From positions 1-21,319 of the forward strand of contig JAEZQS010000308.1 of NCBI GenBank assembly GCA_023412995.1: a DNA stretch of 21,319 nt, given 5' to 3'. This DNA comes from Pseudomonadota bacterium. Lineage in GTDB: Bacteria; Pseudomonadota; Gammaproteobacteria; Xanthomonadales; Rhodanobacteraceae. The translations under genes and the position numbers were made by a program. The notes below the pieces were generated by a model, which worked only from the letters and a program-made list of their open reading frames with translations, was not told the origin of the DNA and did no database searches. This document shows, one piece after another, positions 11,968-20,422 of this stretch (position 1 is its first letter; every line of letters starts with the position of its first letter).

Positions 11968-13500
11968 ATGTCCGCACAGATCCTCGAGGCGCTCGGCCTC
12001 GGCCCGAGCAATCCCGGCAGCTACCTCGGCCAGGGCGAATGGTCCGCTGCCACCAACGCGGGCCTGCTGCAGCCGGTGAACCCGAGCACCAACGAGGTGA
12101 TCGCCTCGGTGCAGGCGGCCAGCAAGGCCGACTACGAGACCATCATCGCGCGCGCCCAGGCGGCGTTCGCGCTGTGGCGCACGACGCCGGCGCCGCGGCG
12201 CGGCGAAGCGATCCGCCTGTGCGGCGAGGCGCTGCGCCGGCACAAGGACGCCCTCGGCAGCCTGGTGGCGCTCGAAATGGGCAAGATCAAGCCCGAAGGC
12301 GATGGCGAGGTGCAGGAGATGATCGACATCGCCGACTTCGCCGTCGGCCAGTCGCGCATGCTCTACGGCTACACGATGCACTCCGAGCGCCCCGGCCACC
12401 GCATGTACGAGCAGTGGCACCCGATCGGCCTGGTGGGCGTGATCAGCGCGTTCAACTTCCCGGTCGCGGTATGGTCGTGGAATGCGTTCCTCGCCGCCAT
12501 CTGCGGCGACATCACGATCTGGAAGCCGTCACCGAAGACGCCCCTGTCGGCGATCGCGACGATGCGCATCTGCAACGAAGCGCTCGCGAGCGCGGGCTTC
12601 CCCGACATCTTCTTCCTGCTCAACGACGCCGGCACGGAGCTGTCGCAGGCCCTGGTGGACGATGCTCGCGTGCCGCTCATCAGCTTCACCGGGTCCACCC
12701 GCGTCGGCCGCACCGTGGGCGAACGCGTCGCGCGCCGCATGGGCCGCAGCCTGCTGGAACTGGGCGGCAACAACGCCATCATCGTCGACCGCAGCGCCGA
12801 CCTGAAACTGGCGATCCCGGCCATCGTGTTCGGCGCGGTCGGCACCTGCGGCCAGCGCTGCACGTCCACGCGACGGGTGATCGTGCACGAGGCGATCCAT
12901 GACGACGTGGTGGCGAGCCTGGTGAAGGCCTACCAGCAGGTGGAGAAGAAGATCGGCGATCCCACCCTGCCGACCACCCTGATGGGGCCGCTCAACAGCC
13001 CCGAGGCGGTCAAGCAGTACCTGGCGGCCATCGGGAAGGCGCAGGCCGCAGGGGGCACCGTCGCCACCGGCGGCGCCGCCATCGAGGGCAAGGGCAACTT
13101 CGTGCTGCCGACGATCATCACCGGGCTCACCAACGACGCCGAGGTGGTGCAGACCGAAACCTTCGCGCCCATCCTCTACGTGATGCCCTTCGCCACGCTC
13201 GAGGAGGCCATCGCGATGCAGAACGCGGTGCCGCAGGGCCTTTCCTCGGCGATCTTCACCCAGGACCTGCGCGCGGCCGAGCAGTACCTTTCGGCAGCCG
13301 GATCCGACTGCGGCATCGCCAACGTCAACATCGGCACCAGCGGCGCCGAGATCGGCGGCGCGTTCGGCGGCGAGAAGGAGACCGGCGGCGGACGCGAGTC
13401 CGGTTCGGACGCCTGGAAGGCCTACATGCGCCGGCAGACCAACACCATCAACTACTCCGACGCGCTGCCGCTGGCGCAGGGGATCAAGTTCACCGTCTGA
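11968..13500 (+). CDS. amaB: ALDH7-family aldehyde dehydrogenase (probable piperideine-6-carboxylate/aminoadipate-semialdehyde dehydrogenase)
   Basis: NAD(P)-dependent cytoplasmic dehydrogenase, 510 aa, of the antiquitin (ALDH7) type, likely in lysine catabolism, oxidising alpha-aminoadipate semialdehyde to alpha-aminoadipate. Active-site residues are Asn163 in SAFNFPVAVW, Lys186 in IWKPSPKTPL, Glu264 in LLELGGNNA, Cys298 in GTCGQRCTSTRR, and Glu398 in QTETFAPILY. The ALDH7-type C-terminal stretch is present (NIGTSGAEIGGAFGGEK, ESGSDAWKAYMRRQT). GGAG precedes the ATG. The substrate is inferred from the subfamily; no lysine-degradation neighbours lie in the window. Confidence 0.9.
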   Translation: MSAQILEALGLGPSNPGSYLGQGEWSAATNAGLLQPVNPSTNEVIASVQAASKADYETIIARAQAAFALWRTTPAPRRGEAIRLCGEALRRHKDALGSLVALEMGKIKPEGDGEVQEMIDIADFAVGQSRMLYGYTMHSERPGHRMYEQWHPIGLVGVISAFNFPVAVWSWNAFLAAICGDITIWKPSPKTPLSAIATMRICNEALASAGFPDIFFLLNDAGTELSQALVDDARVPLISFTGSTRVGRTVGERVARRMGRSLLELGGNNAIIVDRSADLKLAIPAIVFGAVGTCGQRCTSTRRVIVHEAIHDDVVASLVKAYQQVEKKIGDPTLPTTLMGPLNSPEAVKQYLAAIGKAQAAGGTVATGGAAIEGKGNFVLPTIITGLTNDAEVVQTETFAPILYVMPFATLEEAIAMQNAVPQGLSSAIFTQDLRAAEQYLSAAGSDCGIANVNIGTSGAEIGGAFGGEKETGGGRESGSDAWKAYMRRQTNTINYSDALPLAQGIKFTV

Positions 13501-13630
13501 CCGCCGCAGCCCGCGGGCGTTGCCGCCATGGCAGCGCCCACGTTTGCCGCGGCATGACAGCAAACGGCGCCGCATTCCGTTTTGTGGAAAACGAAGGCGC
13601 GCATCCCGCGCAGCCAGTGCCGGTGTCGCC
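13501..13630. other. Intergenic spacer with two small inverted repeats
   Basis: CGTTTGC (13541-13547) with GCAAACG (13560-13566), and CGTTTT (13578-13583) with AAAACG (13588-13593) around GTGG. Either hairpin could end ALDH transcription, but neither is followed by a T-run. No promoter is obvious. Confidence 0.3.
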
Positions 13631-14188
13631 ATGTCCCGTTTCCTCCCTGCCGCCCTGCTCGTGCTGGGCGCTGGCCTGTCCGTTTCCAGTGCCCACGCCG
13701 CCGGGCCCGCCCGCGATGGCGCCGACGAGCTCGTCCAGCGCGGCCGCTACCTCGTGATGATCGGCGGCTGCAACGATTGCCATACCGCGGGGTTCCCCGA
13801 ATCCGGCGGCCGCCTGCCCGAATCGCAATGGCTGCTCGGCAACCGCGTCGGCTGGTCCGGCGCCTGGGGCACCACCTACGCTCCCAACCTGCGCCTGCGC
13901 CTCGCGCAGATGGACCGCGACGCGTTCACGGCCTACGCGCACACGCTCACCACCCGCCCGCCGATGCCGTGGTGGGCGCTCAACGCGATGAGCGAGCGCG
14001 ACCTGGCCGCGCTGCATGCGTTCGTGACGTCGCTCGGTCCGGCCGGCACGCCGGTGCCGGCTGCACTTCCGCCCGGCGCCGTCGCCCCCGAACCGCGCGT
14101 GCAGTTCCCGCTGCCGCCGGCCGACGGCCTCGCCGCCAACGGCAATGCGAACGGGCCCGGCCAGCCGCCGGCTCCTCCACGGCCGTAG
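13631..14188 (+). CDS. Small periplasmic c-type cytochrome
   Basis: 185 aa with a cleavable Sec signal peptide (SRFLPAALLVLGAGLSVSS, cleavage after AHA, ~residue 23), one haem-binding CNDCH motif (Cys47, Cys50, His51) preceded by RGRYLVMIGGC, and a C-terminal helix typical of class I cytochromes (SERDLAALHAFVTSLG). Met113 in RPPMPWW is a candidate second axial ligand. The last ~45 residues are Pro/Ala/Asn-rich and low-complexity. It resembles the cytochrome subunits fused to or paired with alcohol or aldehyde dehydrogenases; whether it serves the upstream ALDH is not shown. The start is chosen so that the signal peptide begins at the Met. Confidence 0.8.
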   Translation: MSRFLPAALLVLGAGLSVSSAHAAGPARDGADELVQRGRYLVMIGGCNDCHTAGFPESGGRLPESQWLLGNRVGWSGAWGTTYAPNLRLRLAQMDRDAFTAYAHTLTTRPPMPWWALNAMSERDLAALHAFVTSLGPAGTPVPAALPPGAVAPEPRVQFPLPPADGLAANGNANGPGQPPAPPRP

Positions 14189-14254
14189 CCGATTGCCACC
14201 CCGGTGGCGGCCGACTACCCTTGCGTTGTCGCGTTCGCCACCGGATGCCGCCAG

Positions 14255-14539
14255 ATGAATGCCGTGACCGCCCGCACCAGCACGCTTGCCGTCATCAGCC
14301 TGGTCACGGGGATCCTGGCATGGGTGTGCCTGCCATTCGTCGGCGCGCTGGTCGCGGTGATCTGCGGCCATGCCGCGCGCAGCGAGATCCGCGCCACGCA
14401 GCCACCGATGGAGGGCGACGGCCTCGCCGTTGCCGGCCTGGTGCTCGGCTGGCTGCAACTGGCCATGCTGGTCATGGCCGTGCTGGTGATCTTCGCGTTC
14501 TTCGGCGGCCTCGCCTTCTTCATGCACCTGGCGAGCTGA
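14255..14539 (+). CDS. DUF4190 small inner-membrane protein
   Basis: 94 aa with two hydrophobic segments: LAVISLVTGILAWVCLPFVG then LVAVICG (about 11-38), and LAVAGLVLGWLQLAMLVMAV (about 58-77) running into FAFFGGLAFFM. GHAARSEIRATQP between them and GDGLAVAGLVLGW are the DUF4190 signature. Its role is unknown; such proteins are common in GC-rich bacteria. The Shine-Dalgarno is weak; an in-frame upstream start at 14204 would add 17 residues without hydrophobic character. Confidence 0.75.
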   Translation: MNAVTARTSTLAVISLVTGILAWVCLPFVGALVAVICGHAARSEIRATQPPMEGDGLAVAGLVLGWLQLAMLVMAVLVIFAFFGGLAFFMHLAS

Positions 14540-14633
14540 TCCTGCCGGCCTTGCGCGAGACTGCCGCCCACGCGGGCATCGCGAGCCCGCCGCGTGGCGA
14601 ACCCGGCGCCGGCCGGTCGCGCGCGGGCGACTG

Positions 14634-14639
14634 CTAGAC
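14634..14639 (+). promoter_or_regulatory. -10 box placed for a leaderless pyrD transcript
   Basis: TAGACT in TGCTAGACTGGCGC ends 6 nt before the pyrD ATG, so transcription would start at or beside the A of the start codon. No Shine-Dalgarno precedes the ATG, which agrees with a leaderless mRNA. The -35 region is weak. Confidence 0.45.
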
Positions 14640-14645
14640 TGGCGC

Positions 14646-15677
14646 ATGTATCCGCTCCTCCGACCGCTGCTGTTCCGCCTCGACGCCGAACGCGCCCACG
14701 ACCTCGCGCTGGCCGGCATCGACGCCGCCTTCCGTTGCCATGGCAGCCGCCTGCTGGCGCCGCTCGCCCCGCCCTTGCCGCTCGACGTCTTCGGCCTGCA
14801 CTTTCCGAACCCGGTGGGCCTCGCTGCGGGACTGGACAAGAACGGCGCGCACGTCGATGCGCTCGCGGCGCTCGGCTTCGGCTTCATCGAGGTCGGCACC
14901 ACCACACCCCGCCCGCAGGCGGGCAATCCGCGGCCGCGCATGTTCCGCCTGCCCGCGCACGAGGCGGTGATCAACCGGCTCGGCTTCAACAACGCCGGCG
15001 TCGGCGTCCTGGTGCGCAACGTCGAACGCGCGGCATGGCGCGGCGTGCTCGGCATCAACATCGGCCGCAACAGGGACACGCCCAACGAGCGCGCGACGGA
15101 CGACTACCTGCATTGCCTCGAACGGGTGCATGCGCGCGCAAGCTACGTCACCATCAACATCTCCTCACCCAACACCCGCGGCCTGCGCGACCTGCAGGAA
15201 GAGGAAACGCTGCGCCGCTTCATCGGCACCCTGCGCGAGGCGCAGGAACGGCTCGCCGCGCGCGATGGCCAGCGCAAGCCGATGCTGCTGAAGATCGCGC
15301 CCGACCTCGACGAGGCGGCGCTCGACGCGATGGCGGCGGTGCTGCTCGACGCCGGCATCGACGGCGTGGTGGCGACCAACACCACCATCGACCGCAGCGC
15401 CGTCGCGGGCGACCGCCACGCCGCCGAGGCGGGCGGGCTTTCGGGCAAGCCGCTGCTGGCGCGATCGACCGCCGTGCTGGCAGGACTCGCCCGCCGCTTC
15501 GACGGCAAGGTGCCGCTGGTGGGCGTCGGCGGCATCCTCGAGGGCAAGGACGCTGCCGCCAAGGTGGTGGCGGGCGCCAGCCTGGTGCAGTTCTATACCG
15601 GCCTCGTCTATCGCGGTCCCGCGCTGGTCGGCGAGTGCGTCGAGGCCTTGCGGCCGCTGGTGCGGCGACATGGCTAG
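14646..15677 (+). CDS. pyrD: Dihydroorotate dehydrogenase (quinone), class 2
   Basis: Membrane-associated flavoenzyme of pyrimidine synthesis that oxidises dihydroorotate to orotate with ubiquinone. At 343 aa it has typical class 2 length. It shows the N-terminal amphipathic helix (PLLRPLLFRLDAERAHDLAL), NPVGLAAGLDKNG, EVGTTTPRPQAGNPRPRMFR, INRLGFNNAGV, GINIGRN, the catalytic NISSPNTRGLR (Ser174), LKIAPDL, VATNTT, GGLSGKPLL, GVGGI and QFYTGLVYRGP FMN-binding motifs. It overlaps murB by 8 nt, so pyrD and murB are probably co-transcribed. The start is supported by the N-terminal motif and the adjacent -10 box. Confidence 0.97.
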   Translation: MYPLLRPLLFRLDAERAHDLALAGIDAAFRCHGSRLLAPLAPPLPLDVFGLHFPNPVGLAAGLDKNGAHVDALAALGFGFIEVGTTTPRPQAGNPRPRMFRLPAHEAVINRLGFNNAGVGVLVRNVERAAWRGVLGINIGRNRDTPNERATDDYLHCLERVHARASYVTINISSPNTRGLRDLQEEETLRRFIGTLREAQERLAARDGQRKPMLLKIAPDLDEAALDAMAAVLLDAGIDGVVATNTTIDRSAVAGDRHAAEAGGLSGKPLLARSTAVLAGLARRFDGKVPLVGVGGILEGKDAAAKVVAGASLVQFYTGLVYRGPALVGECVEALRPLVRRHG

Positions 15678-16722
15678 CACGGCAGCCGGCACGCCCGTGC
15701 ACCCCGGTTGCACGCGGGCCGAAGACGCCCCGCTTGCCACGCACACGACGTTCGGCGTGCCGGCGCAGGCGCGCCGGCTCGTAACCTTGCTCGATTCGAC
15801 GGCCTTGCCCGGGGTATTGGCCGATCGCGACATCGGGGACGGTCCGCTGCTGGTGCTCGGCCAGGGCAGTAACGTCCTCTTCACGCAGGACTGGCCCGGC
15901 ACCGTGCTGCAGGTACGCACCCGCGGCATCGGCGTGATGGACGAAGACGGAGGCAGGACGCGCGTGCGCGTGGAGGCCGGCGAATCGTGGGACGCCTTCG
16001 TCGGCTGGAGCCTGGCGCAGGGGCTGTGCGGCCTCGAAAACCTCGTCGCGATCCCGGGCACGGTGGGCGCCGCGCCGATCCAGAACATCGGTGCCTACGG
16101 CGGCGAGGTGGGCGAATTCATCGAATCGGTCGAGGCCTTCGACCGCACCACCGGGGCCGCATGCCGGCTGGATCGTGCCGCCTGCCGGTTCGGCTATCGC
16201 GACTCGCTGTTCAAGCACGCGCCCGGCCGCTACGTCATCACGGGTGTCACCTTCCTGCTGCCGCACGAGCGCCCGCTGCGCACCGGCTATCCCGGCGTGC
16301 AGGAGGAGCTGGCCGCGCTCGGCGCGGGCGAGCCGACGCCATCGCGCATCGCCACGGCGATCCGGCGCGTGCGCGCCCGCAAGCTGCCCGATCCGGCCCG
16401 CACCGGCAATGCCGGCAGCTTTTTCAAGAATCCGCAGGTCAGCCCGGCGGAGGCCGAGGCGCTGCAGCGGGCGCATCCGGGCATGCCGGCCTGGCCGACG
16501 CCGGACGGCCGCGTGAAACTGTCGGCGGCCTGGCTGGTGGAGGCTTGCGGATTCAAGGGTTTGCAGGATGGTCCTGCCGCCGTTTCTGCGCAGCATGCGC
16601 TGGTGCTGGTAAACCTTGGCGGTGCCACCGGGGCGCAGGTGTGGGCGCTTGCAGAGCGCATCCGTGCGGGCGTACGGGCGCGCTTCGGCATCGCGCTCGA
16701 GCCCGAACCGCAGGTCCTCTAG
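15670..16722 (+). CDS. murB: UDP-N-acetylenolpyruvoylglucosamine reductase (MurB, type I)
   Basis: Cytoplasmic FAD enzyme that reduces UDP-GlcNAc-enolpyruvate to UDP-MurNAc with NADPH, a committed step of peptidoglycan synthesis. At 350 aa it has type I length. Motifs are HTTFGVPA, LGQGSNVLF, LENLVAIPGTVGAAPIQNIG and AYGGE for FAD binding, FGYRDSLFK (Arg177; the GYRDS loop of type I), GNAGSFFKNP with the proton-donor Ser250, and the C-terminal GIALEPEP with Glu345. The ATG lies inside the end of pyrD (8-nt overlap), suggesting translational coupling. Confidence 0.97.
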   Translation: MASTAAGTPVHPGCTRAEDAPLATHTTFGVPAQARRLVTLLDSTALPGVLADRDIGDGPLLVLGQGSNVLFTQDWPGTVLQVRTRGIGVMDEDGGRTRVRVEAGESWDAFVGWSLAQGLCGLENLVAIPGTVGAAPIQNIGAYGGEVGEFIESVEAFDRTTGAACRLDRAACRFGYRDSLFKHAPGRYVITGVTFLLPHERPLRTGYPGVQEELAALGAGEPTPSRIATAIRRVRARKLPDPARTGNAGSFFKNPQVSPAEAEALQRAHPGMPAWPTPDGRVKLSAAWLVEACGFKGLQDGPAAVSAQHALVLVNLGGATGAQVWALAERIRAGVRARFGIALEPEPQVL

Positions 16723-16842
16723 ATCCTCCAGCCCCGGCTGCGATCCGCGTCGGCTGTCACAACGGCGCGCGCGGTCCACGGCAATAATCCGCGCCTGCGC
16801 GGGCACGCCATCCGGCCCTGCCCGCCACGACGGAGCAACGCC

Positions 16843-18696
16843 ATGGCCGCAGCGACTGCCAACGCCGCCTTCCTCGCCAGCCGCCGGCGCCTGTTCGGCG
16901 CCCTGGCCGCCGCCAGCACCGGCCTGACCGATCCCGCGCTTGCCCGGCGCCGGCCCGGCCGTACGGGCGTGAAGCCGAAGAACCAGCCGCTGGCGCCCGC
17001 CGCGCTCAGCCTGCCGCCGGCGCCGGTGCGCTGGCTGACCCGCTGCACCTTCGGCTACACGGTGCAGGACCGGATCGCCTTCGATGCCCTCGGCGCCAGC
17101 GATGCCGCGCGCTGGGAGGCATGGCTCGCGCAGCAGCTCGACCCCGCTGCGCTTTCCGACAGCGCCTGCGACGCGCGGCTGGCCAGCGCCGGCTTCACCA
17201 CCCTGGCCAAGTCCGCGGCGCAGCTGTGGGCCGACCACCACGCCACCAGCAACTACAGCGTTCGCATGCTGCCGGTGTCGGAAGCCGAATGCGCCACCCT
17301 CATCCGGCAGGCCTACAGCCGGCGCCAGCTGTACGAGGTGATGGTCGATTTCTGGCACGACCACTTCAGCGTGTTCGGCTGGGACTACGACGGCGGGCCG
17401 ATGTTCCCTGCCTTCGACCGCGATGCGATCCGCCCGTACGCGCACGCGCTCGGCAACTTCCGCAGCCTGGTGGAAGCCGTCGGCCGCTCCGCCTCGATGA
17501 TGTATATGCTGGACCTGTACGCCAACGAGGCAGGCCACCCGAACGAGAACTACGCGCGCGAGCTGCTGGAGCTGCACACCCTCGGCGCGGAGAACTACGG
17601 CGGCGTGGTGCAGAACCCCGACAGCTTCGCCAACATGGAGCGGCTCGGCCACTTCACCGCCTGGGATGGCGAGGAAGAGCGCCTCAAGTACGTCGATGAC
17701 GACGTCTACGAAGCGGCGCGCGCACTCAGCGGCTGGACCATTTCCGGCGCCAACTGGCCCTACGAACCCGTCAATGGCGCGCCGCTGGGCGAGTTCGCCT
17801 ACGACGACTCGCGCCACGACCAGCTCACCAAGCACGTGCTGGCGCGCTACTTCCCCGCCTACCAGCGGCAGGCGGACGGCACGCTGCTGTACGACATGCT
17901 GGCGCAGCATCCGGGCACCGCGCGCCACGTGTGCGCCAAGCTCTGCCGGCGTTTCCTCGGCAGTGCGGCGCCGGCGGCGCTGATCCAGCAGGCCGCCGAT
18001 GTCTTCCACCAGGCATGGCAGGCACCGGACCAGCTCGCGCAGGTGCTGCGCGTGATCCTTCGCTCCGACGCGTTCCGCGACGGCTGGGGCAGCGCGATGA
18101 AACGTCCCGCACTGGCCGCGGTCAGCGCGCTGCGCGCGACCGGCGGCGACTTCACCCCGGTGCCGGACAACACCGCGACCTATACGCCGACGGAGGAGTT
18201 CACCGGCCGCCTGCAGGCCGCCGGGCACCGCCTCTTCTACTGGCCCGCGCCCAACGGCTACCCCGACGACGAGGTCACCTGGTCCAGCACCGGCACGCTC
18301 GGCATGACCCTGCGCCTGCTGCCGCGCTTGCTGGAGATGCACCAGGGCGAGAGCTACGACAACACGCAGCCGTTCCTGATCGACATCCAGGGCGAAAGCC
18401 TCGCCGCGTTTCCCGATCCGGCCACGCGCAGCGCCGCCAACCTCATCGGCTACTGGTGCGACCGCCTCCTCGGCTACCGGCCCGACCCGGCGCACGCGGT
18501 GGCGCGCGACTTCCTGCGCCAGAACGCCGCCGCCGACGCGCCGCTCGACCTCGTCAGCGACAACGTCGACGGCAATGGCCAGCCCAGCCACTCGGGTACC
18601 TGGAACATGAACGACCTGTCGAAGCACTACACGATCGCGCGCCTGCGCACCGCGGTCGCGCTGGTCCTGTGCAGCCCCGAATTCCTGCGCCGGTAG
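16843..18696 (+). CDS. DUF1800 family protein, Tat-exported
   Basis: 617 aa. A twin-arginine-like signal is near the N-terminus (ASRRRLFGALAAAST, Arg14-Arg15), so the folded protein is probably sent to the periplasm or surface. The body shows DUF1800 hallmarks: RWLTRCTFGYT near residue 65, the LYEVMVDFWHDHFSVF block, NENYARELLELHTLG, ARALSGWTI, HVLARYFPAYQ, and the C-terminal PEFLRR. GGAG precedes the ATG. It is followed after 10 nt by a DUF1501 gene; the two families are typical partners, often annotated as secreted proteins of unknown enzymatic role. Biochemical function is not known. Confidence 0.9.
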   Translation: MAAATANAAFLASRRRLFGALAAASTGLTDPALARRRPGRTGVKPKNQPLAPAALSLPPAPVRWLTRCTFGYTVQDRIAFDALGASDAARWEAWLAQQLDPAALSDSACDARLASAGFTTLAKSAAQLWADHHATSNYSVRMLPVSEAECATLIRQAYSRRQLYEVMVDFWHDHFSVFGWDYDGGPMFPAFDRDAIRPYAHALGNFRSLVEAVGRSASMMYMLDLYANEAGHPNENYARELLELHTLGAENYGGVVQNPDSFANMERLGHFTAWDGEEERLKYVDDDVYEAARALSGWTISGANWPYEPVNGAPLGEFAYDDSRHDQLTKHVLARYFPAYQRQADGTLLYDMLAQHPGTARHVCAKLCRRFLGSAAPAALIQQAADVFHQAWQAPDQLAQVLRVILRSDAFRDGWGSAMKRPALAAVSALRATGGDFTPVPDNTATYTPTEEFTGRLQAAGHRLFYWPAPNGYPDDEVTWSSTGTLGMTLRLLPRLLEMHQGESYDNTQPFLIDIQGESLAAFPDPATRSAANLIGYWCDRLLGYRPDPAHAVARDFLRQNAAADAPLDLVSDNVDGNGQPSHSGTWNMNDLSKHYTIARLRTAVALVLCSPEFLRR

Positions 18697-18706
18697 GAGC
18701 CACGCC

Positions 18707-20086
18707 ATGATCCGCATCGACCGACGCGATTTCCTCAAGGGCTGCTGCGCAGCCACCCTCGCCGGGGCAACGGCCGGACGCGCGCGCGCGTGGTTCGCGC
18801 CGCCGCTGGTGCCCGCCACCGCCACCGACGACACCCTCGTGGTGGTCTTCCTGCGCGGCGCGATGGATGGCCTCAGCCTGCTGCCGCCCGGTTCCGGCAG
18901 TCCCTTCCGCGGCGACTACGAGGCCAACCGCAGCGCGACCCGCGTGCCGGTTTCGGGCGCCGGCGCGGCCTTGGCGCTGCCCGGCACGGCGTGGGCGCTC
19001 CACCCGCGCGCCGGCGCCCTGCGCGATCTCTACGAGGCCGGCCACCTCGCAATGGTGGTGGGCGCGGGACAGCTGCAGCCCGACCCGGTCGTGCGCAGCC
19101 ACTTCGAGGCGCAGTCCAACCTCGAATTCGGTTTCGGCGGCGGCACCGGCACCAACATCGGCTGGATGACGCGGCATCTCGCCAGCGGCGGCCTGCCGGC
19201 GACGGTCGCCCTGCCGGCCGCCTCGATGGGCAGTACCACCGCGAGCAGCCTGCTTGGCAGCACCGATGCCATCACCATGGCGAGCGCAGGCGACTTCCGC
19301 CTCGACAGCTTCCACTGGTCGTGGCAGGAAGACGACCCGGCCAACGGCATCACCGGCGCGGTCACGCGCATGAATGCGCTGTGGGGCAGCGGCACCCTGC
19401 TGGAAAATGCCGGCCGTGAAACGCTCGATTCGCTCGCGCTGTTGCGGCCGATCGATTTCGACGCCTACCAGCCATCCGGCGGCGCCGACTACGACCTCGC
19501 CTACAACGGCAGCTTCGGCGACCAGCTGCGCGACGTTGCGAACCTGGTCAAGCTGGGGCTCGGCCTGCGCGCGGTCACGATCGACCTCGGCAACTGGGAC
19601 ACGCACGTCGGCCAGGGCAACCCCAGCCAGAGCTACGACTGGTTCGGCAACCAGGTCGAGAGCCTGTCGGAGGGACTTGGCGCCTTCTTCACCGACCTCG
19701 CCAGCGACCCCTCCGGCAATTACATGCAGAAGGTGAGCGTGGTGGTGGTGAGCGAGTTCGGCCGCCGCGTGCAGGAAAACTCCAACGGCGGCACCGACCA
19801 CGGCTACGGCAACGTGATGCTCGCGCTCGGTGGCTCGGTCAACGGCGGTGCGGTGTTCGGCAGCTTCCAGGGACTCTCGGCGGAACAGCTTTACCAGGGC
19901 ACCGACGTCGCCGTGACCACCGATTACCGCCAGGTCATCTCCGAAGCCCTCATCCGCCGCATGGGCAATCCCAACATCTACCACGTGTTCCCCGGCTACA
20001 CGGGCTACGCGCCGCTCGGCATCTTCCAGGGCACCGACCTGCCACCGGGCGACTTCGACGCGGTGTTCGCCAACGGCTTCGATTGA
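18707..20086 (+). CDS. DUF1501 family protein, Tat-exported
   Basis: 459 aa in the alkaline-phosphatase-like superfamily. It has a clear Tat signal, IDRRDFLKGCCAATLAGATAG, split here at GCC for the n- and h-regions, with cleavage likely after ARA. The core shows LVVVFLRGAMDGLSLL near the N-terminus, DLGNWDTHVGQ (about 298), VVVVSEFGRRVQEN and NGGTDHGYGNVMLALGG (about 345-380), the expected metal-site region of this fold. The C-terminus ends DAVFANGFD, like a recurrent short tail (DxxFxxGFE) on secreted Xanthomonadales proteins. An AGGAG site overlaps the DUF1800 stop. It probably forms an exported complex or pathway with its partner; the substrate is unknown. Confidence 0.9.
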   Translation: MIRIDRRDFLKGCCAATLAGATAGRARAWFAPPLVPATATDDTLVVVFLRGAMDGLSLLPPGSGSPFRGDYEANRSATRVPVSGAGAALALPGTAWALHPRAGALRDLYEAGHLAMVVGAGQLQPDPVVRSHFEAQSNLEFGFGGGTGTNIGWMTRHLASGGLPATVALPAASMGSTTASSLLGSTDAITMASAGDFRLDSFHWSWQEDDPANGITGAVTRMNALWGSGTLLENAGRETLDSLALLRPIDFDAYQPSGGADYDLAYNGSFGDQLRDVANLVKLGLGLRAVTIDLGNWDTHVGQGNPSQSYDWFGNQVESLSEGLGAFFTDLASDPSGNYMQKVSVVVVSEFGRRVQENSNGGTDHGYGNVMLALGGSVNGGAVFGSFQGLSAEQLYQGTDVAVTTDYRQVISEALIRRMGNPNIYHVFPGYTGYAPLGIFQGTDLPPGDFDAVFANGFD

Positions 20087-20167
20087 GAGGACCCTGGTTG
20101 CGACGCATCGCGGACCACGCTATTCGGCAATTCCGCGCATCGATTCCGGGACCACCGTCGCTGCAGG

Positions 20168-20399
20168 ATGCGGTGAGCGCAGCGAACGGCATCGCCACCG
20201 CGCAGGGAGTGGGGCATAGGTCGCGATGGAGCCGTGGTTCCGCGGGTCGATGCGGTGCGCCTGCGGCTTACCGCATCCTACGAAAGCCGGGAGCCGCAGG
20301 ATGCGGTGAGCGAAGCGAACCGCATCGCCACGAGCGACGCCTGCCCCGATGGGGGCTTGGTTTAGCGGGTGATGCGGTACGCTTTGGGCTTGCCGCATC
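20168..20399. repeat. REP/BIME cluster upstream of the RAYT gene (4 units)
   Basis: Four imperfect hairpins built on GATGCGGT...ACCGCATC, with 8-bp stems. Units are 20168-20193 (one stem mismatch), 20249-20277, 20300-20326 and 20371-20399. Two loop types alternate: GCGCCTGCGGCTT-like and GAGCGAAGCGA-like, forming head-to-head pairs separated by CTACGAA-type linkers. The last unit ends 23 nt before the RAYT start codon. Confidence 0.88.
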
Positions 20400-20422
20400 C
20401 TGCGAAGCTCCGAGGTCACGGA

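Noticed and set aside
13541..13593. Strong intrinsic terminator after the ALDH gene
   Set aside because: Two hairpins exist but neither has a following T-run; kept only as a low-confidence intergenic note.
12529..13632. 367-codon minus-strand frame opposite the ALDH gene
   Set aside because: It mirrors ALDH codons and has no start signal or family motif.
15220..18834. 1204-codon open frame on the minus strand opposite pyrD, murB and the DUF1800 gene
   Set aside because: It is antisense to three well-supported genes, has no recognisable domain, and long antisense frames are expected at this GC content.
18554..19984. 476-codon minus-strand frame opposite the DUF1501 gene
   Set aside because: Shadow of a clear Tat-exported protein gene; no domain is visible.
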